Below, piece after piece: positions 35,192-43,534 of a DNA stretch of 64,000 nucleotides. Both the position numbers and the translations under genes were made by a program. Each line of letters opens with the position of its first letter. Within the stretch, counting starts at the first letter, position 1. The stretch spans positions 1 to 64,000 of the forward strand of contig NZ_JAXIVS010000018.1 in assembly GCF_034259325.1 (NCBI RefSeq), in the 5' to 3' direction. Source of the stretch: Hyalangium ruber. GTDB taxonomy: Bacteria; Myxococcota; Myxococcia; Myxococcales; Myxococcaceae. The notes under the pieces were generated by a model, which was not told the origin of the DNA, did no database searches, and saw only the letters and a program-made list of their open reading frames with translations.

Positions 35192-36088
35192 ATGCCTGCA
35201 CAGCACTTTCTGACTTCCCTCTTCATCCCCTGCCTACGCCCGCCAGCCCGAGGCCTCGAGGCGCCGCCGGAGTTGGAGGCGTATCTCTTGGAGATGCTGG
35301 CCAACGCCCGCGCGGCGTGGCCTGGCCTGAACCTGCCAGAGGCCACCTTCCTCCGCTACCTGGCCGAACGGCTCCCGGAGGAGGGCTCACTCCTGGACGC
35401 GCTGCGCAGGCTGCATGTCACGGACCTCTACCTCGCCTGTGCCTGCACCGAAGGGCTCGCGGCCGCTCAATCCGTGCTGGACACGCGCTTTCTCCCGAAG
35501 GTGGACGCGGCGGTGGCTCGGGTGGAGGGCTCGGGGAACAAGGCCGCAGAGGTACGCCAGCGCTTGCGCGAACGGCTGCTCATCTCGGAGGACGGAAGGC
35601 CCCCTCCCCTCGCCGGCTATCAGGGCACGGGCCCGCTCGTGGCCTGGCTGCGCGCGGCCGCGGTGCGCACCGCCCTCAACCTCCGGCGCTCGGAGCGCAG
35701 GCGGGCCCGCGTCGAGGAAGAGGTGCTCTCCGAGGGGCCGGTGGTGGGAGGAGACCTGGAGCTGGACTACCTGCGGCAGAAGCACCGGGTGGACTTCCAG
35801 GCCGCGCTCGCCGAGGCGCTGGCGGCGCTGCCTGCCCGTGAGCGCACCGTGCTGCGCCTGCACTTCGTCGAGGGGTTGAGCCTGGAGCGAATCGGCGCCA
35901 TGTACCAGACGCACAAGTCCACGGTGTCCCGGTGGCTGGCACGCGCCCGGGAAGAGGTGCTCGCCGAGGTACGCAGGCGGCTGGCGGAGCGGCTCCAGCT
36001 CTCCGCCGAGGAGCTGCAGAGCCTGCTGCGCGCCATCCGCAGCCAGCTCGATGCCAGCCTCTCCCAGCTCCTGCCCCGCTCGGAGTAA
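35192..36088 (+). CDS. RNA polymerase sigma-70 family (ECF-like) factor
   Basis: 298 residues. The C-terminal region 4 is clear: LPARERTVLRLHFVEGLSLE, then RIGAMYQTHKSTVSRWLARA (helix-turn-helix). Ahead of it, PLVAWLRAAAVRTALNLRRS resembles the end of region 2. The N-terminal half is more diverged, and there is a C-terminal extension of about 45 residues after region 4, as in myxobacterial ECF factors tied to Ser/Thr kinases. It is followed by a secreted pilus-N-like protein and a kinase whose N-terminus is an anti-sigma-type zinc finger, so that kinase is the likely regulator of this factor. Confidence 0.85.
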   Translation: MPAQHFLTSLFIPCLRPPARGLEAPPELEAYLLEMLANARAAWPGLNLPEATFLRYLAERLPEEGSLLDALRRLHVTDLYLACACTEGLAAAQSVLDTRFLPKVDAAVARVEGSGNKAAEVRQRLRERLLISEDGRPPPLAGYQGTGPLVAWLRAAAVRTALNLRRSERRRARVEEEVLSEGPVVGGDLELDYLRQKHRVDFQAALAEALAALPARERTVLRLHFVEGLSLERIGAMYQTHKSTVSRWLARAREEVLAEVRRRLAERLQLSAEELQSLLRAIRSQLDASLSQLLPRSE

Positions 36089-36173
36089 TGCGGTGCGCCA
36101 GACGATTTTTTCGCGGCGCTGTGCAACGCCGCGCGGTCACCGGTGTCACCTGGGCGAAAGGGAGGAAATCACC

Positions 36174-36482
36174 ATGAAGCACTTCGCTCGCAGCATCCTT
36201 GTGGCCCTGACCCTGTTCGCAGGTCCCGTGCTTGCCAACCCGTCGTCCCCGCCGCCCGCGTCCGCGGATACGCATGAGACCCTGAGCCTGCGCAAGGGCG
36301 GCTCGAAGGTGGTGCAGGCTCCAGGCATGAACCGCGTGGCGGTGGGGGACCCCGAGATCGCCGAGATCACGTTCCCGGAGGATGCCGTCATCCACGTCAC
36401 GGGGCTGAAGGCGGGAGAGACGACGCTCGTCGTCTGGATCGGGACGACGATCAAGACCTACCGCATCGTCGTGCAAGGCTGA
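36174..36482 (+). CDS. Secreted pilus-formation N-terminal-domain protein
   Basis: 102 residues. The signal peptide (ILVALTLFAGPVLA) is followed by one domain of the T2SS/T3SS pilus-formation N type, normally found at the front of CpaC-like secretins: SLRKGGSKVVQAPGMNRVAV, GDPEIAEITFP, then VTGLKAGETTLVVWIGTTIK. Here it is free-standing, not fused to a secretin. The extracytoplasmic C-terminus of the kinase encoded 74 bases downstream has the same domain, so the two may bind each other or a common ligand. A GGGAGGAAA ribosome site precedes the ATG. Confidence 0.85.
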   Translation: MKHFARSILVALTLFAGPVLANPSSPPPASADTHETLSLRKGGSKVVQAPGMNRVAVGDPEIAEITFPEDAVIHVTGLKAGETTLVVWIGTTIKTYRIVVQG

Positions 36483-36555
36483 GCCAGACGGTGAAGCCTC
36501 GCGCGAAGCCGGGGGCTTTCCCGGCTCTGCCCGAGGCTGAGAAGATGCCTTGGTC

Positions 36556-37998
36556 ATGAACGCCTCCGCGCACTCCCTGCCCGAGCGGTGCCCGGACGAG
36601 AACGCGCTCGCGAGCTTCGCGAGTGGCGCCTTGTCCGGCCCGAACGCTTCGAGCGTGGAGACCCACCTGGATGGGTGCGCCGACTGCCGCGCCCTGGTGG
36701 CGGCGGTCGCGGCCGAGCACTCCGCCACGGACGCCATGAGCCTCCAGACGCGGCTGGATACGGGGGTGCCGACGCAGCTGGACACGGGTGAGTCGCTGCC
36801 GCCGCCCGTCCTCGAGGGGCCACCGCTACGGCCGGGAGAGGTGCTCGGCCGCTTCGTCATCTCCGGAGTGCTGGGAGCGGGGGGAATGGGCGTGGTGTAC
36901 GCGGCGGAGGATCCACAGCTGGGGCGGAAGGTGGCGCTCAAGCTGCTGCGCTCGGCGAGGGCGGACGCCACGGAGGAGCGACAGGCGCGGCTGCTGCGCG
37001 AGGCTCAGGCCATGGCGCGGCTATCGCACCCGAATGTGCTGCCCGTCTTTGACCTGGGCACGGAGGGAGGGCAGGTGTTCCTCGCAATGGAGCTGGTCGA
37101 GGGACCGACGCTGGCGGAGTGGCTGCGGCAGCGCGAGCGCCCCTGGCGCGAGGTCGTGGAGCTCTTCCTGGAAGCGGGCCGAGGGCTGGCCGCCGCGCAC
37201 CGGGCCGGGCTGGTGCATCGCGACTTCAAGCCGGCCAACGTGCTGGTGGGCAGGGACGGGCGGCCGCGCGTGACGGACTTCGGGCTGGTGCGCGTGGGCG
37301 CGAGCGGGGAGGAGGTTGTGGCCGAGGCGGCTGCAGGAGGCTCCGAGCTCGCCCTCACCCAGGCCGGTGCGGTGCCCGGCACGCCCGCCTATATGTCCCC
37401 CGAGCAGCTCGCAGGCCGCCCCGTGGATGCGCGAGGCGACCAGTTCAGCTTCTGCGTCGCGCTCTACGAGGCGCTGTACGGCCTGCGCCCCTTCGCGGCG
37501 GAAGCACCGCCGGAGCGCCGCTGGACGTTGCGGCGCCCGGAGCGTGGACCTCGCCTGCCAAGACAGGTGAAGGCCGCGCTCGCCCGGGGGCTGGCGCTGG
37601 AGGTGGAGGACCGGTTCCCCTCCATGGATGCGCTCCTGGCGGTCCTGGCCCGGCCCCCGCTCCTGCGCGGGCGCTGGTGGGCGCTGAGCCTGGCTGCGGG
37701 ACTCGCCCTTGCGGGAGTGGCGGTAGGCACCCAACGAGAGTTCGCGGACGCCTTGAGTGTGGACGACCTGGTCCCCCTGTCGCTCGCGGTGGACGAGACG
37801 AGCGCCCTCGAAGTGCCGGGGGTGTCGCGGGTGGCCGTCGAAGAGCCTGGCATCGTGGACATCGTCGCGGATGGAGAGCAGCTGCACCTGGTGGGGCTGA
37901 CACCCGGGGCCACGCGGTTGATGGTGTGGACGAAGGACAAGCAGCGCCACGACTTCCTTGTGACCGTCATGGGGCATCCGGCTCCCGCCTCCAGGTAA
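36556..37998 (+). CDS. Transmembrane Ser/Thr kinase with anti-sigma zinc finger and pilus-N-like sensor
   Basis: 480 residues from the ATG at 36556. Domains in order: a zf-HC2-type zinc finger (residues 10-60; CPDENALASFASG, then HLDGCADCRAL); a Hanks kinase (about 90-370) with LGAGGMGVVYAAED, VALKLL, LVHRDFKPANVLVGRDG, VTDFGLVRVG and GTPAYMSPEQLAGRPVDARG, all catalytic residues intact; one membrane helix (WALSLAAGLALAGVAVG); and an outside domain PGVSRVAVEEPGIVDIVADG followed by LVGLTPGATRLMVWTKDKQR that matches the secreted protein just upstream. The layout suggests a receptor that holds the sigma factor through its zinc finger and signals by phosphorylation. Confidence 0.9.
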   Translation: MNASAHSLPERCPDENALASFASGALSGPNASSVETHLDGCADCRALVAAVAAEHSATDAMSLQTRLDTGVPTQLDTGESLPPPVLEGPPLRPGEVLGRFVISGVLGAGGMGVVYAAEDPQLGRKVALKLLRSARADATEERQARLLREAQAMARLSHPNVLPVFDLGTEGGQVFLAMELVEGPTLAEWLRQRERPWREVVELFLEAGRGLAAAHRAGLVHRDFKPANVLVGRDGRPRVTDFGLVRVGASGEEVVAEAAAGGSELALTQAGAVPGTPAYMSPEQLAGRPVDARGDQFSFCVALYEALYGLRPFAAEAPPERRWTLRRPERGPRLPRQVKAALARGLALEVEDRFPSMDALLAVLARPPLLRGRWWALSLAAGLALAGVAVGTQREFADALSVDDLVPLSLAVDETSALEVPGVSRVAVEEPGIVDIVADGEQLHLVGLTPGATRLMVWTKDKQRHDFLVTVMGHPAPASR

Positions 37999-38070
37999 TC
38001 CCTGCAATGGTTCCGGAGCCCATTCGTAGCGCCCCTGCCCCCTGCTATTTTCGGGGCCTGGAGGAGCACC

Positions 38071-38361
38071 ATGAGTGAAACAGAAGCGCTCGTTGCGGTC
38101 ATGACCGTGGGCATGGTTTGTGGCGTTCCCATCCTGGGCCTGACCCTGCGCTTCTCGCTCAAGCCTCTGGTGGATGCCTACATCCGCCTGCGCGAGGCAC
38201 AGCTGGCGTCTTCCCAGATGGAGCAGCTCCGTGAGCGGGTGGCCTATCTGGAACGGGAGCTGGAGCGGCGGGGGTTGATGGAGCGCCCGCCCGCCATCGT
38301 CTCGCAGCTCAGCATGCCGGAGAGCGTGGCCCTCCAGCTCAAGGACCGGGAGCGCAGCTAG
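38071..38361 (+). CDS. Small membrane-anchored coiled-coil protein
   Basis: 96 residues. An N-terminal membrane segment (LVAVMTVGMVCGVPILGL) is followed by an amphipathic, charged coiled coil (about residues 40-70: AQLASSQMEQLRERVAYLER, then ELERRG) and a short tail. GGAGGAGCACC precedes the ATG. It follows the kinase gene by 72 bases on the same strand and could be cotranscribed. It resembles phage-shock-type small proteins only in layout. Function unknown. Confidence 0.65.
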   Translation: MSETEALVAVMTVGMVCGVPILGLTLRFSLKPLVDAYIRLREAQLASSQMEQLRERVAYLERELERRGLMERPPAIVSQLSMPESVALQLKDRERS

Positions 38362-38457
38362 GCAGCGCCGCTCCAGGGCATAAGGGGCTCTCCAGACTTG
38401 CCGCCCGTCTCGCGCGGGTGCCAGTCTCCGGCTCCCTTACCGCACCGGGAGTCATAC

Positions 38458-39624
38458 ATGGCATCGAGGCCCGCTGGAGTCCTCCGGTTTCTTCTGGCGT
38501 GGGTGTGTCTGCAAGTCATCAGCGCGTGTGGTGATGACACACTCCCGCCCCAACCTGCTCCCGAGCGGGACACCACGGCGCCGACCACCCAAGCGACGCA
38601 GCCGGGGGGAACCTTCACCTCGGCCGTCTCGGTGACGCTGACGTGCGCGGACGCAGGGGGCAGCGGCTGCGAGGCCACCTACTACACCACGGATGGCTCG
38701 ACTCCGACGAAGAGCTCCCCCCGCTACAGCGCGCCCCTCTCTCTGGAGGCCACCACCACCCTCCGGTTCTTCTCGGTGGATGTGGCGGGCAACGCGGAGT
38801 CGGTGAAAGCCGAGACGTACACCATGACCCTGGAGGTGGCCGATACCACGGCGCCGACGGTGAGCGCCTCGCCGGCAGGGGGCACGTACAACACGGCCCA
38901 GAGTGTCACGCTCACGTGTACGGACGGCACGGGCACCGGTTGCCAGGCCATCCGCTACACCACGAATGGCTCCACGCCAGCAGCCTCCTCCACCGCGTAC
39001 ACGGCGCCCATCGCGGTGAGCGCCAACACGACGCTCAAGTTCTTCGCGACGGATGCGGCCGGTAACGCCTCGGCGGTGGTGAGCGAGACCTATGTGCTCG
39101 ACACCACGCCGCCGACGGTGTCGGCCAGCCCCACAGGCGGGACGTACGCCTCGGCGCGGACCGTGAAGCTCACCTGTACGGACGGCTCGGGCACAGGCTG
39201 CGCCGCCATCCACTACACCACGGACGGCAGCACGCCAGACACCAACGCCGCGCGGTACACGGAGAGCCTGTCCATCGGCGCCACCACCACGCTGCGGTTC
39301 ATCGGTGTGGACAACGCCGGCAATGTGAGCGCCGTGAAGACCGAGGAGTACCTCATCGACACCACGCCACCCACCACGACCATCAGCCCGGAAGGTGGGG
39401 TGTACTCGGAGCCGCAGACCGTCGTGCTCAGTTGCAACCACGGCCCGGTGGGCGAGTGCGACACCACCTATTACACCCTGGATGGCAGCACGCCGGACAC
39501 CAACTCCCCGGAGGCCAACACCCCGCTGTACATCGAGGTCACCACCACGGTGAAGTACTTCTCGATGGACACGTACGGCAACCGCGAGCCCGTGCAGTCC
39601 CAGACCTTCGTCATCACCCAGTGA
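38458..39624 (+). CDS. Lipoprotein with four chitobiase/hexosaminidase C-terminal repeats
   Basis: 388 residues from the ATG at 38458. A lipoprotein signal (LLAWVCLQVISACGDD) is followed by four tandem beta-sandwich repeats of the CHB_HEX_C_1 type, each about 85 residues, with the shared core T-x-T-C-x-D-G-x-G-x-G-C, then IHYTTDGSTPDTNAARYTE and TTTLRF. Each repeat has a Cys pair that could make an internal disulphide. The first three repeats are very similar and suggest recent duplication; the fourth (from about residue 305) is more diverged. Probably a surface-displayed binding or spacer protein. No enzymatic domain. Confidence 0.88.
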   Translation: MASRPAGVLRFLLAWVCLQVISACGDDTLPPQPAPERDTTAPTTQATQPGGTFTSAVSVTLTCADAGGSGCEATYYTTDGSTPTKSSPRYSAPLSLEATTTLRFFSVDVAGNAESVKAETYTMTLEVADTTAPTVSASPAGGTYNTAQSVTLTCTDGTGTGCQAIRYTTNGSTPAASSTAYTAPIAVSANTTLKFFATDAAGNASAVVSETYVLDTTPPTVSASPTGGTYASARTVKLTCTDGSGTGCAAIHYTTDGSTPDTNAARYTESLSIGATTTLRFIGVDNAGNVSAVKTEEYLIDTTPPTTTISPEGGVYSEPQTVVLSCNHGPVGECDTTYYTLDGSTPDTNSPEANTPLYIEVTTTVKYFSMDTYGNREPVQSQTFVITQ

Positions 39625-39777
39625 CAATTTCCGGTCGCCAGGTGACGTAAAGGGTCGGAGCGCGCGGGGGGCGTGAGGGCCACCCAACGAGCCAGCATGG
39701 ATGAAGGCGGGCCCTGGCATGGGGCTCGCATCCCTGCCGAGTGCCTGGCGATCCGCCTCGCACCGAAAGGGCTCGTG

Positions 39778-40494
39778 ATGTCCCGGAACCGCCTGTTCCT
39801 CCTGCTCCTACACCTGGTGGCGCTTCCCGCGTTCGCCGAGGACAAGGAGTCCTCTGAGTACGAGGACGCCTCGGAGTACGAGGAAGAGGAGGCGAAGAAT
39901 CCGTCACTCGAGGGCTCGCGTCGCTTCTCGCTGCAGACAGGCTGGCGGTACACGCCCAACACCCGGTTCTTCGATAACTTCTATGCGAGGCAGGAGAACC
40001 GGGGCCTGACGCGCGCGGGGGGAGCGCTTGGAGGGCCGCTGCTGGCGGGGACCTTCGCGTACTCGCCCCAGAACTGGCTCGAGGTGGGGTTCGATCTGTT
40101 CTTCACCTACGAGCGGATGCAGCTCACGAAGAAGCCGGGGCTCAACGCCATCACCTTCGGGGCAATCCTGGGCCTTCGCCTCCAGAGACGGCTGGAGCTC
40201 GGGTCCAAGGAGTTCATCCCCTTCGTGGGAGCGCTGGTCGGGCCCACGTTCGCCGGCGCGTACTTCGACGGCGGGCAATCCGTGGAGAACTTCGCCCATG
40301 CCTTCGGGGCCACCGCGGGAGGCACGCTGCGCCTCTCCTCCAAATGGGGCCTCTGCGTCGAGTACCGGCTGACCTACGCCAAGGGGCAGGCGGAACGCCT
40401 CGGTACCTACGACGCGGGCGGGAGCTGGCTCGCTGTGGGTTTGACGTATGTCTTCCCCACGGCCCAGGACCGGCCGCTGAGCCGCAACTTCTAG
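39778..40494 (+). CDS. Outer-membrane beta-barrel-like protein
   Basis: 238 residues from the ATG at 39778. A signal peptide (LFLLLLHLVALPAFAED) is followed by an acidic tract (SSEYEDASEYEEEEAKN) and a series of alternating strands: FSLQTGWRYTPNTRFFDNFY, NWLEVGFDLFFTYERMQL, FIPFVGALVGPTFAGAYFD, WGLCVEYRLTYAKGQAE, and the final strand LAVGLTYVFPT. This fits a small (8-10 strand) outer-membrane barrel. A ligand or function is not indicated. No operon partner is evident. Confidence 0.75.
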   Translation: MSRNRLFLLLLHLVALPAFAEDKESSEYEDASEYEEEEAKNPSLEGSRRFSLQTGWRYTPNTRFFDNFYARQENRGLTRAGGALGGPLLAGTFAYSPQNWLEVGFDLFFTYERMQLTKKPGLNAITFGAILGLRLQRRLELGSKEFIPFVGALVGPTFAGAYFDGGQSVENFAHAFGATAGGTLRLSSKWGLCVEYRLTYAKGQAERLGTYDAGGSWLAVGLTYVFPTAQDRPLSRNF

Positions 40495-40571
40495 CCCTTC
40501 ACTGTCTGCCGCTTGGCAAAGCGAGGCGCCAGCACTGGTGCCAATCCGCGCGCCCGTGGGATGAAAAACCC

Positions 40572-40836
40572 ATGGCCATCGCCGAGCTCCATGTCCGAAT
40601 CGGGAAGCTCCTCGCCGTCATCGACGAGCTCCTGGGGGCGCCCACTCTCGACAGAGGAGGAGGCACGCCAGCTGCTGGTGGAGTTCCGCGCCAGGCTGCG
40701 CGATGTCTCCGCGGTGACAGCCGGACACGTCGAGCTTCGCAACCTGCGCGCCCGCGTCGAGGGAGTCCTGAACGTCGCCCAGGACTGGTGGAAGGCGAAG
40801 GCCGAGGAGAAGTCGCCCCCCTCACGGCATGCGTGA
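40572..40836 (+). pseudogene. Frameshifted small gene, unknown function
   Basis: Frame 3 starts at the ATG at 40572 (MAIAELHVRIGKLLAVIDEL) but loses sense near 40645. The next frame carries on with STEEEARQLLVEFRARLRDV and LRARVEGVLNVAQDWWKAKA to the TGA at 40836. The joined product would be an all-helical protein of about 88 residues. Either one base is wrong in the sequence or the gene is broken. It overlaps the convergent dehydrogenase gene by 15 bases. Confidence 0.4.
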
Positions 40837-41661
40837 CACCTTCGGCCCGACGCGCGCTCGCATGAACGCCATGTACTCACTCTCGGACGTCTGCCGGCGC
40901 GCCTCGACGAGCGGAAGGATGTCGCTGGTGGCGACGTAGCGCAGGCGATCCGACGCATCGTTCGTGGCCTCGAAGATGACCTCGGCGACGTGCTCCGACG
41001 TCGCGTCCTTGTCCGCGCTGCGTGCCGCACGCATCTCCGCGAAGACCTGGTTCGCCGCCAAGACGAACGGGTCGTAGTCGCGGATGTCGTTCGACGACAT
41101 GCTCGCATCCTTCGCCGATCGCTCGCCGAACTTCGTGCTGGTGACGCCGCCCGGCTCGACGAGCTTCACGCGAATGCCGAGCGCGCCGAGTTCGTACGAG
41201 AGCGATTCGGAGAAGCCCTCGAGCGCGAACTTGCTCGCGTTGTAGAGGGAGATCATCGGCAGCCCGAACACGCCAGCGCCGGAGCTCACGTTGACAATGC
41301 AGCCTCCCTTGTTCTCGCGGAAGTGCGGCAGCACGGCGCGCACGACGTTCATGACGCCAAAGACGTTCACCTCGAACTGCTCGCGTACCTTCGCTTCCGG
41401 GGTCAGCTCGAACACGCCAAAGAGGCCATAGCCCGCGTTGTTCACCACGGCGTCGATGCGCCCGAACCGCGCGAGGCCCGCGTCCACGGCGGCGCGGATC
41501 GTCTCGGGCTTCTCCACGTCGAGTCGGGTGACGAACGTGCCGGGAATGTCCTGTGGCGTGCGCATGGTGGCGATGACGTTCCACCCTCGGGCAACGAAAA
41601 ACTCCGCGGTGGCCTTGCCGAATCCGGACGACGCGCCGGTGATGAGGACCGTCTTTTTCAT
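40822..41661 (-). CDS. Short-chain dehydrogenase/reductase
   Basis: 279 residues of the classical SDR type, from the ATG at 41661. It has the cofactor motif VLITGASSGFGKATAEFFVA, the NNAG motif in VVNNAGYGLFGVFELTP, catalytic Ser in IVNVSSGAGVFG and the Tyr-x3-Lys motif ISLYNASKFALEGFSESL. MRTPQ after the second strand suggests NADP use. The divergent LysR at 41755 probably controls it. It follows the common pairing of a LysR with an oxidoreductase, as at 5169-7213. The substrate is unknown. Confidence 0.93.
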   Translation of the reverse strand: MKKTVLITGASSGFGKATAEFFVARGWNVIATMRTPQDIPGTFVTRLDVEKPETIRAAVDAGLARFGRIDAVVNNAGYGLFGVFELTPEAKVREQFEVNVFGVMNVVRAVLPHFRENKGGCIVNVSSGAGVFGLPMISLYNASKFALEGFSESLSYELGALGIRVKLVEPGGVTSTKFGERSAKDASMSSNDIRDYDPFVLAANQVFAEMRAARSADKDATSEHVAEVIFEATNDASDRLRYVATSDILPLVEARRQTSESEYMAFMRARVGPKVSRMP

Positions 41662-41704
41662 GAGGCTTCCTCCTGGGGAGTCGTTCAAATAGCGCCGGGC
41701 CACC

Positions 41705-41743
41705 GGTGCAACAATCGGTGCAAACCGGCATGGACTGATGCAA
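41705..41743. promoter_or_regulatory. Repeated GGTGCAA boxes between SDR and LysR genes
   Basis: The 93-base divergent spacer holds GGTGCAA at 41705-41711 and 41717-41723 (12-base period) and GATGCAA at 41737-41743 (20 bases further). These are candidate binding sites for the LysR encoded at 41755. Reading is from repetition only. Confidence 0.4.
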
Positions 41744-41754
41744 AAAGCAACACA

Positions 41755-42663
41755 ATGAAACGCCCGGGTCTCTTCGAGCTCCAAGCCATCTCGGCCGTCG
41801 CGTCGCACCGCAGCTTCCGTGCAGCCTCGGCCGAGCTTGGCCTCTCGCCCTCGGCTTTGAGCCATGCGGTCGCCGCGCTCGAGAAGCGGCTCGGCGTCCG
41901 GCTCTTCCAGCGCACGACTCGCAGTGTCTCGCTCACGGAGGCCGGCGATCGGTTCCTCTCGCGCGTGCGGCCCGCGCTCGCCGAGCTCTCGGCGGCGATG
42001 GAGTCGGTCAACGCGTTCCGCGACACACCCACGGGCACGCTGCGCATCACCACCTCGGAGGGCGCCGCGCGGCAGGTGTTCACGCCGATCGTGCTCGAGT
42101 TCATGAAGCGCTACCCCGACATGAAGGTCGAGCTCGTAGTCGAGTCGCGGTTCGTCGACATCGTGAAGGAGGGCTTCGACGCCGGCATCCGGCTGCTCGA
42201 GGCGGTACCGCAGGAGATGGTGGCCGTGCCGTGCGGTCCAAGACAGCGCTCCGCGGTGGTCGGTTCACCCCGCTACTTCAAGGCGAACCGGCGCCCGATG
42301 GTGCCGGCTGATCTGCGGGCACATCGGTGCATCCGCCTGCGGAAGAGGAATGGCGGGCTCTACGCCTGGGAGTTCGAACGTCGCGGAGAGGAACTCGCGA
42401 TCGAGGTGGACGGGCCGCTCACGCTCGACACGCTCTCCCTGGTCATCGAGGCCGCGCTGAACGGCGCGGGGCTCGCGTATCTGAATGAGTGGGACGTTCG
42501 AGCGTATCTGGCGTCCGGAAAGCTCGTGAGCGTGCTGGAGGACTGGCTGCCGGCGTGGCCTGGGCTGTGCGTCTTCTATCCCAGCCAGCGTCACGTCCCA
42601 GCGGGGCTGCGTGCATTCGTCGAGGTGGTGAAGGAGGTCACGAAGCGCGACGCTTCGCGCTGA
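41755..42663 (+). CDS. LysR-family transcriptional regulator
   Basis: 302 residues from the ATG at 41755, the first with LysR homology. The helix-turn-helix reads SFRAASAELGLSPSALSHAV and is followed by LEKRLGVRLFQRTTRSVSLT. The effector domain has VESRFVDIVKEGFDAGIRLL, closely like the LysR at 5169, and a C-terminal VFYPSQRHVPAGLRAFVEVV typical of the CrgA-like group. It stands divergent from the short-chain dehydrogenase with three candidate boxes between them, and probably controls that gene and itself. Confidence 0.93.
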   Translation: MKRPGLFELQAISAVASHRSFRAASAELGLSPSALSHAVAALEKRLGVRLFQRTTRSVSLTEAGDRFLSRVRPALAELSAAMESVNAFRDTPTGTLRITTSEGAARQVFTPIVLEFMKRYPDMKVELVVESRFVDIVKEGFDAGIRLLEAVPQEMVAVPCGPRQRSAVVGSPRYFKANRRPMVPADLRAHRCIRLRKRNGGLYAWEFERRGEELAIEVDGPLTLDTLSLVIEAALNGAGLAYLNEWDVRAYLASGKLVSVLEDWLPAWPGLCVFYPSQRHVPAGLRAFVEVVKEVTKRDASR

Positions 42664-42701
42664 GCCGTGTAGCCCGGACTCCCTCCACCACCTGACCCCG
42701 C

Positions 42702-43457
42702 CTACGACTTGGGGATGATGACGATGTCCTCGTCCTGCTCCAGGCGATACATCCCGTCGGCGCCCCGGCAGGCCTCAGCGTGCATGCGAACCTTGTCTTC
42801 GAGTTCGCGCACCGCGTCCTTGCTCAGGGCCGCGAGCTGCTCGGCCGTGAAACAGCCCTCGAGCACGAAGAAGCGACACAGCGTGTACATCTCCTCGAAG
42901 GTCTTCGTGAGGAACCCGCTCATCGTCGGGATGACCTCGTGCGGCAGCCGCTTCTGCTGAACCGTGGCGATCAACTGCTGGCTGAACACCAGCGTCTCCG
43001 AGAAGTCGCGGCACAGCTCGTAGGTCGGCCCTCTCGCGGCGGCCATGACGATGAGGCAGTGTCCGCCGGGGCTCACGAACGAGAGCAGCCTGTCGATGAA
43101 CCCTCCCCAGTCGGAGGGGGACACGTGGTACAGGACGTGCGAGCACACGACGAGCTCATACTTCTCGGACGCGTGGTATCGATCCAGGGGCTCGACGAGG
43201 ACCTTCGCCTTCTCGTGCTTGAACCCGACGATCTGATCCTTGTTGGGCTCGAGCAGGGTGAGCGAGCCGAAGTACGGCGCGAGCCGTTCGGCGACCTTGC
43301 CCGACCCCGCGCCCACGTCCAGCAGCGCGGGCTGCTTCGGCATCCGCGGAAGCAGTCGCTCCTCGACGAGCTGCCCGATGTTCTCGGGGTGCCTGGCGGT
43401 GGCCGCGAGGATGCGGAACGCCGTGGCGTACTCCTGCGGCGACATGGTGATTCCCAT
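42702..43457 (-). CDS. Class I SAM-dependent methyltransferase
   Basis: 251 residues from the ATG at 43457. SAM motif I is LLDVGAGSGKVAERLAPYFG, followed by an acidic residue in SLTLLEPNKDQ, and motif post-II VVCSHVLYHVSPSDWGGFID. The C-terminal part has a FSETLVFSQQLIATVQQKRL stretch and ends in an acidic segment. The pattern is near the histamine-methyltransferase/UbiE-like group. It is cytoplasmic. It sits alone between the LysR (convergent) and the MFS/spermidine synthase fusion, 77 bases upstream on the same strand. The acceptor is unknown. Confidence 0.88.
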   Translation of the reverse strand: MGITMSPQEYATAFRILAATARHPENIGQLVEERLLPRMPKQPALLDVGAGSGKVAERLAPYFGSLTLLEPNKDQIVGFKHEKAKVLVEPLDRYHASEKYELVVCSHVLYHVSPSDWGGFIDRLLSFVSPGGHCLIVMAAARGPTYELCRDFSETLVFSQQLIATVQQKRLPHEVIPTMSGFLTKTFEEMYTLCRFFVLEGCFTAEQLAALSKDAVRELEDKVRMHAEACRGADGMYRLEQDEDIVIIPKS

Positions 43458-43534
43458 TCCAGCCTCCCTCTTGTTGGAACGACCCCGGACTCTACACGGC
43501 CACGCGGCGCGTGTACGACCCAACCCGAAGCCGC

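Noticed and set aside
36106-36150. T-run with a GC hairpin after the sigma gene, considered as a terminator
   Set aside because: On the plus strand the T-run comes before the hairpin, and on the minus strand it reads as A, so neither strand has terminator order.
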